Assembly (NCBI RefSeq): GCF_037176765.1
Contig: NC_090024.1
Span: forward strand, 242,346,571 to 242,410,570
Length of the DNA: 64,000 nt
Direction: 5' to 3'
Source of the DNA: Anolis sagrei
Lineage: Eukaryota > Chordata > Lepidosauria > Squamata > Anolidae
Each line of letters begins with the position of its first letter. The first letter of the stretch is position 1. A model generated the notes under the pieces. That model searched no databases and was not told where the DNA came from. It worked only from the letters and a program-made list of their open reading frames with translations. This document shows, one piece after another, positions 10,242 through 21,812 of the stretch. A program made the translations under genes and the position numbers.

Positions 10242-10829
10242 GTACGTACGAACTGTGGGGAGAGCATTGTGGGACATTGAGAATTCACAGAAGCAAAAAA
10301 TATGGAAACAAGAGAGGTCTCAAAATGCTCAGAAGATGGTTGTTTACTGTAGAAAAGGAAAGTAAATTTACTTTTCTGCCTATGAATAACTATCGTTTGA
10401 GTATCTTGAGATGTGGGTCAGGAGGAGTCTTCAGATTACTATCATCCTGCCCTAGCATTGGCCAGTTCTGTCTGAGACTCAGTAGTAACTGGAGTCCAGG
10501 TTCACCAGTTATGCTTTAAAAATAGCTTTCTTCAAGGGGTTTTCTCCTTTCCTCCAACCCACAGCACTCCAATTTAGAAGGTTTTAAGGAAATCCATAGT
10601 GGATTATATTCCTTTCTTGGCTCTTAGGTGGGAGGTGGTTCATGGACCTCAACAGTCTGTCCCTGAAGATCACAATTGTTTCATACTCTAAAAAGACTTC
10701 TAAAAATGCATCTGGCCACTTTTATTCAACAGTTCCCAAACCAGCAAGCTCCTGAATCTGACCATCCACCTAGTCCTTTTCATTGGAAGTCTAGTGTCCT
10801 TCGATCCAGTGTTCCAAAACTTGGAAAAC

Positions 10830-11757
10830 TTCCCTTCTTCTCCTTCTTCTCCTTCACCTGATCCTTCACCTGCTCCTTCTCCCTCCTTTCCCCTTCCCCT
10901 TCCCCTTCTCCTTGACCTTCTCCTTGACCTTTTCCTTCTCCTTCACCTTCTAATTCACCATCCCTTCTCCTTTTCCTTCACCTTCTCCTTGATCTTTTCC
11001 TTCTCCTTCACCTTCTAATTCACAATCACCTTCTCCTTCACCTTCTAATTCACCTTCTAATTCACCATCACCTCCTCCTTTTCCTTCACCTTCTCCTTGA
11101 TCTTTTTCTTCTCCTTGACCACCTTCACCTTCTAATTCACCTCACCTTCTAATTCACATTCACCTTCTAATTCACCTTCACCTACTAATTCATCTTCTAA
11201 TTCACCATCACCTTCTCCTTCTCCTTCACCTTCCCCTTGACCTTCTCCTTCTCTTTGAGCTTCTCCTTGATCTTCTCCTTCTCCTTCACCTAATTTACCT
11301 TCTAATTCACCATCACCTTCTCCTTTTCCTTCACCTTCACCTTCTCCTTGACCTTTTCCTTCTCCTTGACCTTCTCCTTCTCATTCTAATTAACCATCAC
11401 CTTCTCCTTCACTTTCACCTTCTAATTCACCTTCTAATTCACCATCACCTCCTCCTTTTCCTTCACCTTCTCCTTGACCTTTTTCTTCTCCTTGACCTAC
11501 TTCTCCTTCACCTTCTAATTCACCTTCTAATTCACCATCACCTTCTTCTTTTCCTTCACCTTCTCCTTGACCTTTTCCTTCTCCTTGATCTTCCCCTTCT
11601 CCTTCACCTTGTAATTCACCATCACCTTCTCCTTCACCTTCACTTTCTTCTTCACCTTCTCCTTCTCCTTCGAATTCACCTTCTCCTTCGAATTCACCCT
11701 CACCTTCTAATTCATCTTCATCTTCTAATTCACCATCACCTTCACCTTCTCCTTTTG
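10830..11757 (+). repeat. CT-rich minisatellite, about 0.9 kb
   Basis: Imperfect repeats of CTTCTCCTTCACC with interspersed TTCTAATTCACC. The long open frames across it (Glu/Gly-rich on the minus strand) are products of the repeat. Lies in the intron between MYLK2 exons D and E. Confidence 0.95.
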
Positions 11758-12090
11758 GATGACAGTTCCCCAGCATCTTCCCAACTATCATGCTGGGCGC
11801 TGTCATCTGAAAATGAAACTTTTCCAATTCTTATCTTATCACCTTGGTATACTTCCAGTCTTCATTGGCCAGGTTTCAACAGTGTTGAATTCATTCCCTG
11901 GGTCCAGCAAGGCAATATTCTGCATGGTCGCCTAGAGATTTGGGGTTTTATGTCTGTAGCCAGACTTCTGGCTGCAGAGAAAGTGGGTTTTGCCAAAGGA
12001 AACAGAGTTGTGTCCCCAGAGGTTTGTGTTCATTCCTAATGAGGAGCTTTGATTCATGATGTCTTCTCCTCTCCAACTCATGTCTTTCAG

Positions 12091-12243
12091 GCTGAGCGGA
12101 CTCTCCCCATTCTTGGGAGACAACGATACTGAGACCCTCAACAACGTCCTGGCAGCCAACTGGTATTTTGATGAGGAAGCCTTTGAGGGCATCTCCGAAG
12201 AAGCGAAAGACTTTGTCTCTCACTTGATTATCAAGGACAAAAG
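12091..12243 (+). CDS. MYLK2: MYLK2 exon E: kinase C-lobe
   Basis: Encodes LSGLSPFLGDNDTETLNNVL, AANWYFDEEAFEGISEEAKD and FVSHLIIKDK plus two bases. SGLSPFLGD is a strong MLCK-family signature, and FDEEAFEGISEEAKDF matches the region before helix H. Acceptor GTCTTTCAG, donor GTTTGG. The 153 bp give phase 2 in and phase 2 out. Confidence 0.95.
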
Positions 12244-12318
12244 GTTTGGATATGGATGAGAAAGTGAAAAACACCAACTTTATAGAAGCCTCTTTCTCTC
12301 ATACAGACACATACATGA

Positions 12319-12464
12319 TAGATCAGGCATGGGCAAACTTGGGCCCTCCAGGTGTTTTGGACTTCAACTCCCACAGTTCCTAACAGCCTACCGGCTGTTA
12401 GGAATTGTGGGAGTTGAAGTCCAAAACACCTGGAGGGCCCAAGTTTGCACATGCCTGATCTACA
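12319..12464. repeat. Palindromic MITE (GGCATGGGCAAACTTGGGCC type)
   Basis: The arms are inverted copies: TAGATCAGGCATGGGCAAAC ... and the matching reverse arm ending GCCTGATCTA, bordered by TA. This suggests a Tc1/mariner-type target. Full or half copies recur at 20152, 21725, 27470, 33568, 38262, 43097, 43535, 46070, 54198 and 58317. Confidence 0.8.
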
Positions 12465-12510
12465 CTGTACAATTAATGTGGATTATCTGCTTTGATAATA
12501 TGGATTCACT

Positions 12511-13140
12511 TACTTACTAACTTAGGTGATCCCGCATTGGCCGAGTAGGATAGTCTTCCAGGATCAGTGTTCTGGTGGGTCTGTAGGTGACCGTAGAGCC
12601 CTATTCTTAATCTGCATCTTCTCCTGCAGTGAGGGCATTGGTTTCCAGGTTGAAGGCGGTCTCGGTCGGGGTTGGCTTGATGCGCCTTCCTCTTGACACA
12701 TTTCTCTTTTTCACCCTCTATTCATACCTCTTCAAATTTTACAGCACTGCTGGTCACAGCTGACCTCCAGCTGGAGCGCTCAAGGGCCAGGGCTTCCCAG
12801 TTCTCAGTGTCTATGCCAGAGTTTTTAAGGTTGGCTTTGAGCCCATCTTTCAATCTCTTTTCCTGCCCACCAACATTCCGTTTTCCGTTCTTGAGTTCGG
12901 AGTAGAGCAACTGCTTTGGGAGACGGTGGTCGGGCATCCGGTCAATGTAGCCGGTCCAGCAGAGTTGATGGCGGAGGAGCATCACTTCAATGCTGGTGGT
13001 CTTTGCTTCTTCCAGCACGCTGATGTTTGTCCGCCTGTCTTTGCAGGATTTTCCGGAGGCAACTCTGATGGAATCGTTCCAAGAGTTGCATGTGATGTCT
13101 GTAGACAGTCCACGTTTCGCAGGCATATAGCAGGGTTGGG
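12511..13140 (-). mobile_element. RTE-like LINE, 3' fragment
   Basis: Minus strand encodes LPKQLLYSELKNGKRNVGGQ, NSGIDTENWEALALERSSWR and the block with the TLLYACETWTVYRHH motif. Same family as 30297-31490. Confidence 0.85.
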
Positions 13141-13260
13141 AGGAATATATGAATTATATGGCAGTGTAGAAGGGGCCTTTGAAGTTCAGTGCATAGTACC
13201 TGCCACACAACGAAAATCACTGCCTCCTAACGTTTCTTTCCTTCTTCTCCAACCCCACAG

Positions 13261-13393
13261 CGGGCGCATGAATGCAGCGCAGTGCCTTCAACATCCTTGG
13301 CTGAACAACTTGGGAGAAAAGGCCGGGCGCGTCAACCGGCGCCTCAAATCCCAAGTCCTGCTCCGGAAATATGTGATGCGGAGGCGCTGGAAG
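13261..13393 (+). CDS. MYLK2: MYLK2 exon F: kinase end and autoinhibitory region
   Basis: After the split Ser/Arg codon it encodes GRMNAAQCLQHPWLNNLGEK, AGRVNRRLKSQVLLRKYVMR and RRWK. RMNAAQCLxHPWL is the last kinase helix. The basic RRLKSQVLLRKYVMRRRWK is the autoinhibitory segment leading into the calmodulin-binding helix. Acceptor CAACCCCACAG, donor GTAAGC. The 133 bp give phase 2 in and phase 0 out. Confidence 0.95.
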
Positions 13394-13667
13394 GTAAGCG
13401 CATGGAAGAGGCCGTCGGGGAATTAGGGAAAACAAAGGCTGCAGCCATAGTTGGAAGATGTTGCTTCGTATGTGGCTTGGCTCACTCGCTTAAATAGTTG
13501 TTTTCCTCTTTTCTCGTGCAGAATGGGGATTCCTCAACCTTTTGGGAAGAGAGGGATGGATACACTATGTAACAAAATGTGAAAAAATTCCTGTTCATGG
13601 TTTGAAAGTGTTTAATTGTGCGGTACTTACTTTGAAAGTTTTTGTTCAACTCCAGGAACTTTGTATT

Positions 13668-13882
13668 TTCAAAGGCTTTCATGGCTGGAATCAATGGGTT
13701 GTTGTAGGTTTTTTCGGGCTATATGGCCATGTACTAGAGGCAGGCGTTTCCCCTGCATCCATGGCAAGCATCCTCAGAGGTTGTGAGGTCTGTTGGAACT
13801 AGGAAAAGGGTTTATATATCTGTGGAATGACCAGGGTGGGTCCAGCAGACGAGGGTTCTTTGTCCCACCCTGGTCATTCCAC
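13668..13882. mobile_element. PLE-1 fragment, partly inverted
   Basis: An antisense PLE-1 tail (13668-13842), then a short sense piece (CAGCAGACGAGGGTTCTTTG to TCATTCCACAG). A small head-to-head arrangement like the dimers at 1711 and 37859. Confidence 0.7.
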
Positions 13883-14605
13883 AGACCTCATAGACAACAT
13901 GTTAAACATGAGCCAACAATGTGATGCGGCAGCAAAAAAAGCCAATAGGATTTTGGCCTGCATCAATAGGAGTCTAGTATCTAGATCCAAGGAAGTCATG
14001 CTCCCCATGCTCTATTCTGTTTTGGTTAGACCACTCCTGGAATATTGTGTCCAATTCTGGGCACCACAATTGAAGGGAGATATTGAAGGGAGATATTGAA
14101 AAGCTGGAATGAGTCCAGAGAGGGGTGACTAAAATGATCAAGGGTTTGGAGAACAAGCCCTATGAGGAGTGGCTTAGAGAGCTGGGCATGTTAAGCCTGA
14201 AGTAGAGAAGGCTGAGTGGAGACATGATAGCCATGTATATGTGAGAGGAAGTAATAGGGAGAATGGAGCAAGCTTGTTTTCTGCTGTCCTGGAGACTAGG
14301 ACGCAATGGAACAATGGCTTCAAACTACAAGAGAGGAGATTCCATCTGAACATGAGGAAGAACTTCCTGACTGTGAGAGCTGTTCAGCAGTGGAACTCTC
14401 TGCTGAACAGCTGAACTCTCTGCTGAACTCTCTGCTGAACAGCCCTGGGGTGTGGTGGAGGCTCCTTCTTTGGAAGCTTTGAAACAGAGACTGGATGGCC
14501 ATCTGTCAGGGGTGATTTGAATGCAATTTTCCTTCTTCTTGGCAGAATGGGGTTGGACTGGATGACCCATGAGGTCTCTTCCAACTCTAGGATTCTATGA
14601 TTTTA
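13883..14605 (+). mobile_element. CR1 LINE 3' part
   Basis: Encodes CR1 blocks in several frames ([57 protein letters not shown]) and ends in GGATTCTATGATTTTATG. Contains a short local repeat of CTGAACTCTCTGCTGAA at about 14400-14435. Confidence 0.9.
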
Positions 14606-14845
14606 TGGTAGTAGAAATTTCAGAATCTTAACAGGTGGTCAACTAAATTCTGCAAACAAAAAAGTACACGATGTAAATAAGTTTCGCTTGCAGAACATAA
14701 CATGCCTGTGTTCTCGGTGCATAATGTTGACATCCTTGAAAAGCAAACCATCTGTGTCCATTCTTTATAGCATGAGAGTTCAAGCCTTGTCTATTCTCTT
14801 TTCATGACCTTTTCTTCTTCTTCTTTTTCTTCTCCCACTGAACAG

Positions 14846-14926
14846 AAAAACTTCATTGGCGTCTGCGCTGCTAACAGGTTCAAGAAGATCACCAGCGCGG
14901 GGTCCCTGACTGCACTAGGGGTCTGA
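14846..14926 (+). CDS. MYLK2: MYLK2 terminal exon G: calmodulin-binding tail and stop
   Basis: Encodes KNFIGVCAANRFKKITSAGS, LTALGV and TGA. With RRRWK at the end of exon F this rebuilds the classic MLCK calmodulin-binding helix (RRWKKNFIxxxxANRFKKI), which clamps the kinase until Ca2+/calmodulin binds. The GALxALGV-type C-terminus favours MYLK2 over smooth-muscle MYLK, which continues into an immunoglobulin domain. The acceptor follows a good pyrimidine tract (TTCTTTTTCTTCTCCCACTG). The 81 bp are in phase with exon F. Confidence 0.95.
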   Translation, partial: KNFIGVCAANRFKKITSAGSLTALGV

Positions 14927-16130
14927 GCGCAAGGGTGCGTGTTGTGTGTATGCGTGTATATGTGCCGGGGATGGGGCTGGAAGTTCAGGGTGGAACTGAG
15001 AGCAACTCATGGAACTGCAAGGAACAAACTCCTCCTCCTCCAGCGAGAATCGTGGACTGTATTTTTGGTGTTGTGATGCCCTACATCCGGGAGGTCGCAC
15101 AGCCAAGAGAGACAGGACGCACGGTGCCGGTTCCTAGGTGGGCTCTGACTTGGAACTCGGGAGAGGATCCATCTGTGCATCTTGAAAGCTTCCCCTTTGG
15201 CCATTCAACAGACCTCACATCCCTGCGCAGCTCCCAGTCGGAGACGGCTTCCTCCTTATCTGCTGACATGAGCCTTGCCCTCTTCCCGTTTCTGCTGCCC
15301 TCCTGCGTCAGGACGTATTGCTTCTGTGGATGCTCCTACGCCACCCACATATACCTCACCGGGCACATATTGGAATGTTTTCTGCTTCAAAGTGGGGCTT
15401 CTCATGCGCTGAAGACACCGGAATTGTCTCTCCCACCAGCTTGACTTTCTCAACAATCCCATTGCTTGTGCCTTGGCTGGCCCATGATCAAAGGTGGTCC
15501 TGCTGTCTCCATCCTACCCACTAGACAGAAGGTAAAACCTTACAAGGAAGACGCCAGGTAGCAAAGGACATGTTGTTGGCTCCACTGTTGGTAACACCCT
15601 AGCTTTTCCCCAGCTCTCCGCTCTGCCACATCTTATGATGTTCCTGTTGGACCATGTTGTCCTTTCAGAGAGGTTCCCGGTGGATGATGCTCTATTACCC
15701 CATCGCAACAACCACATTGGCGGTTCCCTTGCACATTGAATTTCTTATTACACCTTCAGCAAGTTCACATCCTGCTTCCCCAATGCCATAAGGAGCCTTA
15801 TAAGGTTCCCGGTGGGTGATGCTCTATTACCCCATTGCAACAACCACATTGGCGGTTCCCTTCAGAAAGCTCACATCCTGATTCCCCAATGCCACAAGGA
15901 GCCTTATCTTCTCGCCCTCCGGTTCTGCACATTGGCACTTTGCTTCCCTGCCTCCCCACAATGGAGAGGACGACTGCCCAGACTTATCTACTGAGGTTTG
16001 ACCCTCTTGCAAAGACTGAAAATCGCATTTCCTCTGTAAAATGGCTTTCTTTGCTTAAAAATTCAGATTTTCGAAATGAGGTCATCATCTCTGGGATATT
16101 TTTGTTCTGTGTGTTTTAACAGAAGCAGAA
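14927..16130 (+). other. MYLK2: Probable MYLK2 3' UTR and flank
   Basis: Repeat-poor sequence after the MYLK2 stop. No clear AATAAA was found before the repeat boundary near 16290, so the true transcript end is unknown. Confidence 0.4.
15670..15912 (+). repeat. Tandem duplication in the MYLK2 3' flank
   Basis: AGGTTCCCGGTGGATGATGC ... ACATTGGCGGTTCCCTT (15670-15732) recurs at 15807-15863, and CACATCCTGCTTCCCCAATG ... GAGCCTTAT recurs at about 15870-15908. The unit is about 135 bp and the two copies are diverged by a few percent. Confidence 0.8.
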
Positions 16131-16289
16131 TATGATCTTATCAGGAGGGCCTTCAGACCCATCCAGTCACCAGCAGCAATGCCACTTTGCTCCACGGAGT
16201 GACACTTACTTATGCCTTCATCACATTGAAGCGGGGAAGTGTTTGGCAGAGTAGAGCTCCGTTTTGAAATGAAACGGATGATTTTCCTA

Positions 16290-16290
16290 C

Positions 16291-16321
<31 letters not shown>

Positions 16322-17262
16322 TTTATTTATTTATTTGACTTGTATACTGCCACTCCCAATTTGGCTCGGAGCGGTTTACAACAATAGATTAAAACAATAC
16401 AACCAACTTTAAAATACAATAAAAATGAGAACAGACATAGTCCCGAGATTGTTCACCCATCGAAAGCTTGTCGGAAAAGAAAGGTTTTACAGGCTTTCCG
16501 AAAAGCAAGTAGGTCTCGGATGGTTCGGGTTTCAACTGGCAAGGCATTCCATAAGTAAGGGGCCACGATCGAGAAGGCTCTCTGCCTAGTGGATGACAAA
16601 TGATAAGTCCGGATGTTGGGGACTTCAAGCAAATTTTGGTCTTCAGACCGGAGTAATCTCTGGAGTTGGTAGGGGGATAAGTGGGCCCTCAGGTACGCTG
16701 GCCCCAGACCATATAAGGCCTTAAAGGTTAGTACCAGCACCTTTTTTTTTTCAAATGGTCTTTATTGAAAGTTTTCTTTGTGTTACAAAACATATGAAAG
16801 TCAGTATAAAGAGTGTGAGTGAAATAAGAACAGCGCAGGGGGGAAGAAGAGAGGGGGGTATGGGGAAGGGTAGGTTAGTACCAGCACCTTGAAAGTAATC
16901 CGGTACTCAATAGGAAGCCAGTGCAGCTGTTGGAGAATTGGAGTGATACGACACCTTGCCGGCAAGAAGACGAGCTGCCGCATTTTGCACCAGCTTCAGT
17001 TTCCGGATCACTGACAAAGGGAGGCCAATGTCGAGGGCGTTACAGTAGTCAAGCCTCGAGATGACCCTCGCCTGGATCACCGTAGCCAGGTCGTTCCTAG
17101 ATAGGAAGGGAGCCAGTCGCCTAGCCTGACGCAGGTGGAAAAACGCAGATCTGCTCACAGCAGAGACCTGGGCCTCCATTGTGAGCAGAGGGTCCAATAA
17201 GACGCCAAGACTCTTTACAGAAGGTGACGGACATAGTGTCTCGCCATCCAGGGTACGGTATT
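16290..17262 (-). mobile_element. L2-like LINE 3' part, interrupted by L1
   Basis: (AAT)n tail, CCACTCCCAATTTGGCTCGG 3' end, then minus-strand coding blocks (LVLTFKALYGLGPAYLRAHL; LPLSVIRKLKLVQNAAARLL; SVKSLGVLLDPLLTMEAQVS). Same family as 1-1493. Split at 16744-16871. Confidence 0.85.
16744..16871 (-). mobile_element. Short L1-type 3' end inserted in the L2-like LINE
   Basis: Poly(T) start; the minus strand reads CAATAAAGACCATTTGA then poly(A). The 19-bp duplication AGGTTAGTACCAGCACCTT flanks it (16725-16743 and 16872-16890). Long TSD plus poly(A) plus 5' truncation fit L1-driven insertion. Confidence 0.7.
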
Positions 17263-18500
17263 TATACCCCGCCACCATCTCCCCAAGGGTACTCGGGGCA
17301 GCTTATTTATTTATTTACTTATTTTGAGCATTTCTACCCCGCCCTTCGCAACCCCTGGGGGGACTCAGGGCGGCTTACCATTGGCAATAATTCAATGCCA
17401 CATCCTAAAATACAGAATAACAAATATAACAATTAAACATGAACATTAATAAATAAAGATTAAAACAGCATACTTACACTCTGATTATAGCTATTGCCCA
17501 TCTGGTGGCTGTTTAGCTAGCCATCTACTAATGATTACTCCACTTAACTTATCCAAATCCTCTTCCATGCCATAGTCAACATTATCGATTGTCCTTTAAC
17601 CTGATTGCCCAAAGACCTGGTCCCACAGCCACGTTTTAACCTATTTTCTAAAGGTGAGGAGGGAATACAATGACCTAATTTCCCCAGGGAGCAAATTCCA
17701 CAGGTGGGGGGCCACCACTGAGAAGGCCCTGTCTCTCGTCCCCGCCAAGCATGTTTGAGACAAAGGTAGGGCCAAGAGCAGGGCCTCCCCAGACGATCTT
17801 AAACTCCGAGGTGGGACGTAGAAGGAGATACGTTCGGACAGGTATGCTGGACCGGAGCCATATAGGGTTTTATAGGTCAAGACCAGCACTTTGAATTATG
17901 CTCGGAATTGGATCGGCAGCCAGTGGAGCTGGCACAGCAGGGGGGTGGTACATGAGGCCAAGCCCAACAATGCAATACATCAATATACAACAAAACACAA
18001 CAATAGAATATACAGAATAAAATACAATACAAAACCATTACAAATAGTACATCAACAATATAACATCGCGACATTTAAGACAAGGAAATCAATCACTGTG
18101 GGCAGGGCCAGATCCAATAAATTAAAAATTAAAACACTGGGTGAGACAACAGTTTAATGTATCTGGACAGGGAATCCGAGGGATAAGTAGGATTTGATTG
18201 CACTATCAGGTAAAATAAAGTGATTGCGAGTGCATTTCGCAGGACTTGGTCAGATCAGGGAATTATTGTTCATTCATTCATTGAAGGCACACTGGAACAG
18301 CCAAGCTTTCAAGCTCTTCTTAAAGACTGCCAGGGTGGGGGCTTGTCTAATATCTCTAGAGAGTGAATTCCAGAGCCGGGGGGCCACCACAGAGAAGGCC
18401 CGCTCCCTTGTCCCCACAAGTCGTACTTGCGAGGGAGGCGGGAGCAAGAGGAGGGCCTCTCCAGAAGATCAAAGAGATCGTGTAGGCTCGTAAACAGAAA
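17255..18500 (-). mobile_element. Cluster of at least three L2-like LINE 3' ends
   Basis: 3' tails at 17255, 17305 and about 17960, and minus-strand coding blocks LVLTYKTLYGSGPAYLSERI and RDRAFSVVAPHLWNLLPGEI (17641-17889). A further piece at 18224-18500 carries the same block in more diverged form (GGGCCACCACAGAGAAGGCC). 18500-18860 shows nothing recognisable. Confidence 0.75.
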
Positions 18501-18863
18501 TGCGGTCACTACCTTCATCACACTGTTAAATCGATCAGTGTTACTCAGTAGTACTCAGCATTCTTTGAGTTTATTTGCCATCACACTCTAAAGATTTGGC
18601 CCTGCCCACCATCCCTCCCTGTGTTCTTTGTGTGGGGATGGGACTTCTCTCTTTGAAATGTTATGTGTCTTCAATTCCGTAAGCAAGGAAGCAGGGAGGG
18701 AGAGAAAGCGGCAATGCACTCTCTTGGCTGCCCCATAGAAAAAAGGATGTGGACATTGAAAAACTATAACTCTCAGTACTGCATAGTATGGAGCTATGGT
18801 ACTTAAAATAAGGTCCAGCTGCATTCATTTCCCAAGACCAACTCATGGAGACATAGCGATATG

Positions 18864-19285
18864 TCTGGAGAACAAGCCCTATGAGGAGCGGCTTAAGGAG
18901 CTGGGCATGTTTAGCCTGAAGAAGAGAAGGCTGAGAGAAGACATGATAGCCATGTTTAAATATGTGAGAGGAAGTCACAGGGAGGAGGAGGGAGCAAGCT
19001 TGTTTTCTGCTTCCTTGGAGACTAGGACGTGGAACAATGGCTTCAAACTACAAGAGAGGAGATTCCATCTGAACATTAGGAAGAACTTCCTGACTGTGAG
19101 AGCCGTTCAGCAGTGGAACTCTCTGCCCCGAAGTGTGGTGGAGGCTCCTTCTTTGGAAGCTTTTAAACAGAGGCTGGATGGCCATCTGTCAGGGGTGATC
19201 TGAATGCAATATTCCTGCTTCTTGGCAGAATGGGGTTGGACTGGATGGCCCACGAGGTCTCTTCCAATTCTAGGATTCTAGAATT
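18864..19285 (+). mobile_element. CR1 LINE 3' end
   Basis: Encodes [20 protein letters not shown] through [20 protein letters not shown] and ends ATTCTAGGATTCTAG. Confidence 0.9.
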
Positions 19286-19475
19286 CTGTATCCCCTTCTC
19301 TCAACCTTCTCTTCTCCAAGCTAAATATCCCTAGCTCCCTAAGCCGTCCCTCAGAGGGATTCATAAACTATGCCTTTGACCATTTTGGTCACCTTCCATC
19401 TTCTCCATCTCCTTCTTGAATTGCTTTGCCCAGAGCTGGATCCAGGGCTATTCCAGGTGAGGTCTAACCAACACA
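19286..19475 (-). mobile_element. Older CR1 fragment
   Basis: CCTTCTCTTCTCCAAGCTAA, AAGCCGTCCCTCAGAGGG and CCAGAGCTGGATCCAGGGCT are the antisense of CR1 but far more diverged than its neighbours. 19475-20150 holds unique-looking DNA with no gene I can identify. Confidence 0.65.
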
Positions 19476-20384
19476 AAGTTGGCTCATGTTCCGCTTCTGG
19501 TCTGCTAAGGCTCCAAAATCCCTTCCATACTGTTAATGAGCAAGCTGTTGGCCATTCTATATCTGTGCCTTAGTGTCGTATTTTACATCTCTCCCTGTTG
19601 ACATTCATCTGCTCCCCCTGAACCAAAGATTCAGATCCGTGTGGGTTTCAGAGTTGGAGTTTTGTGCAGGAAACGGCTCCTTCCTGCTTGAGCCAAGCTG
19701 CGGGTCGGAGCTCCTCCAGGCTCTGGGCGGGCAGGAAGAAAACTCCCAGCCTTCCCGGAGCATCCCACAGATGGGCCAAAACAAGGCTGCCTTGTGCAAA
19801 CCTCTGTGTGCTGCTAACCTCTTTGCCCTTCTGAGCTCCAAGAAAGGGAAAGGGAGAGGCCGGGTGCGTTGTGTGCATATGTGTGTGTGGCAACAACGCA
19901 CACTGAGCCCTCCCGAAACACAGCAGATTTGCCTAATGTAGACCATCTGTGCAGGCTTTTCCTCCTCCTCCTCCTCACCTTCACCCATTTGCCACCAACA
20001 GACAGGAACTGCTGTATGTGGGGGAAACACACAGCCGTGCTTCTCCTCTGCTCACCCCAGGGTCGGCTCCCTGTTGGGAAGAGAGCTTGAGAAACCGGCC
20101 TCAATGAAGCCCAGCTGAGTTTGTTAGAGAGGCACTTGCTTTTAACCCGGTGGTTCCCAAACCTTGGCCCTCCAGGTGTTTTGGACTTCAGCTCCCACAA
20201 TTCCTAACAGCCTAATTGCTTTCCAATTGTGCTTCCATTTAGCCACCGGTGTGTCCATGATTCCATTTGTTTACAGCCCTGATCAGCTGTTTTTAAAATG
20301 AGGACATGCACTGGAGCAGTGCACACCAGAATATAGGAACGAAATCACATGTTTTCAATGACTGCAGGAATATACAGTCATGGG

Positions 20385-21303
20385 TTAGAAGGCAGGATCA
20401 TCAAGTTTGCAGACGACACCAAATTGGGAGGGATAGCCAATAGTCCAGAGGACAGGAGCAGGATTCAAAACGATCTTGACTGATTAGAGAGATGATTGGC
20501 CAAAGCTAACAAAATGAAGTTCAACAGTGACAAATGCAAGATACTCCACTTTGGCAGGAAAAACGAAATGCAAAGATACAGAATGGGGGATACCTGGCTT
20601 GAGAGCAGTACGTGTGAAAAAGATCTTGGAGTCCTTGTGGACAACAAGTTAAACATGAGCCAGGAATGTGATGTGGCGGCAAAAAAAGCCAATGGGATTT
20701 TGGCCTGCATCAATAGGAGCATAGTGTCTAGATCTAGGGAAGTCATGCTCCCCATGCTCTATTCTGCTCTGGTTAGACCACACCTGGAATATTATGTCCA
20801 ATTCTGGGCACCACAATTCAAGAGAGATATTGACAAGCTGGAATGTGTCCAGAGGAGGGCGACTAAAATGATCAAGGGTCTGGAGAACAAGCCCTATGAG
20901 AAGCGGCTGAAGGAGCTGGGCATGTTTAGCCTGAAGAAGAGAAGGCTGAGAGGAGATATGATAGCCGTGTTTAAATATGTGAGAGGAAGCCACAGGGAGG
21001 AGGGAGCAAGCTTGTTTTCTGCTTCCCTGGAGACTAGGACGCGGAACAATGGCTTCAAACTACAAGAGAGGAGATTCCATCTGAACATGAGCAAGAACTT
21101 CCTGACTGTGAGAGCCGTTCAGCAGTGGAACTCTCTGCCCCGAAGTGTGGTGGAGGCTCCTTCTTTGTTAGCTTTTAAACAGAGGCTGGATGGGCATCTG
21201 TCAGGGGTGCTTTAAATGCAATATTCCTGCTTCTTGGCAGAATGGGGTTGGACTGGATGTCCCATGAGGTCTCTTTCAACTCTTTGATTCTATGATTCTA
21301 TGA
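20385..21303 (+). mobile_element. CR1 LINE with a 239-codon open C-terminal RT region
   Basis: Frame open from 20496 to 21215: FNSDKCKILHFGRKNEMQRY, then [40 protein letters not shown] and the CR1 C-terminus. Upstream (about 20385) is the [10 protein letters not shown] box. The 3' end is the GATTCTATGATTCTATGA repeat. One of the less decayed CR1 copies here. Confidence 0.92.
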
Positions 21304-21365
21304 ATAAGCTCATTTTTCAGCCAAAATCAGGCTTTAAGTGCACATTTTTCAGCTGTTCACTTTTC

Positions 21366-21660
21366 ATAGAATCCTAGAGTTGGAAGAGACCTGGTGGGCC
21401 ATCCAGTCCAACCCCATTCTGTCAAGAAGTACAAAATTACTGCTCTCGAGCCAGGCCTGGTTCCCCATTCTGTATCTTTGCATTTCCTTTTTTCTGCCTA
21501 AGTGGAGTATCTTGAACTTCATTTTGTTAGTTTTGGCCAATCATCTCTGTAATCTGTCAAGATCCCTTTGAATCCTGCTCCTGTTCTCTGGAGTATTGGC
21601 TCACCCTCCCAATTTGGTGTCGTCTGCAAACTTGATGATCCTGCCTTCTAACCTTTCATC
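21366..21660 (-). mobile_element. CR1 fragment with internal deletion
   Basis: Antisense 3' end (CATAGAATCCTAGAGTTGGA) joined directly to an upstream part (GCCAGGCCTGGTTCCCCATT and the ADDTKLGG region), so most of the C-terminal coding block is missing. Confidence 0.8.
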
Positions 21661-21724
21661 TATCATTCCTAACACCCTGAATGAAAGGAAAGGGAAATAT
21701 ATAACACAAGCCAGTCTAGCATAA

Positions 21725-21812
21725 GCATTGGCAAACTTTCAGCTGTTAGGAATTGTTAGAATTGAGGTCCAAAACACCTGGAGGGAAGGCCCAAGTTTGC
21801 CCATGCCTGGTT
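21725..21812. repeat. MITE half copy
   Basis: CAAAACACCTGGAGGGAAGG and AAGTTTGCCCATGCCTGG match the 12319 MITE. 21813-22450 has nothing recognisable apart from a short (CA)n. Confidence 0.7.

Noticed and set aside
11390-11827. Glu/Gly-rich minus-strand frame
   Set aside because: CT-rich minisatellite in a MYLK2 intron.
7250-13140. CRISPR-like or bacterial repeat array
   Set aside because: Repeats are dispersed eukaryotic transposons; spliced vertebrate genes exclude a prokaryotic context.
14927-16130. A further gene after MYLK2
   Set aside because: Short frames only; better explained as 3' UTR and flank.
19573-20200. Possible coding region with moderate GC and several short frames
   Set aside because: Frames on both strands are equally long, and no splice pattern or known domain is seen.
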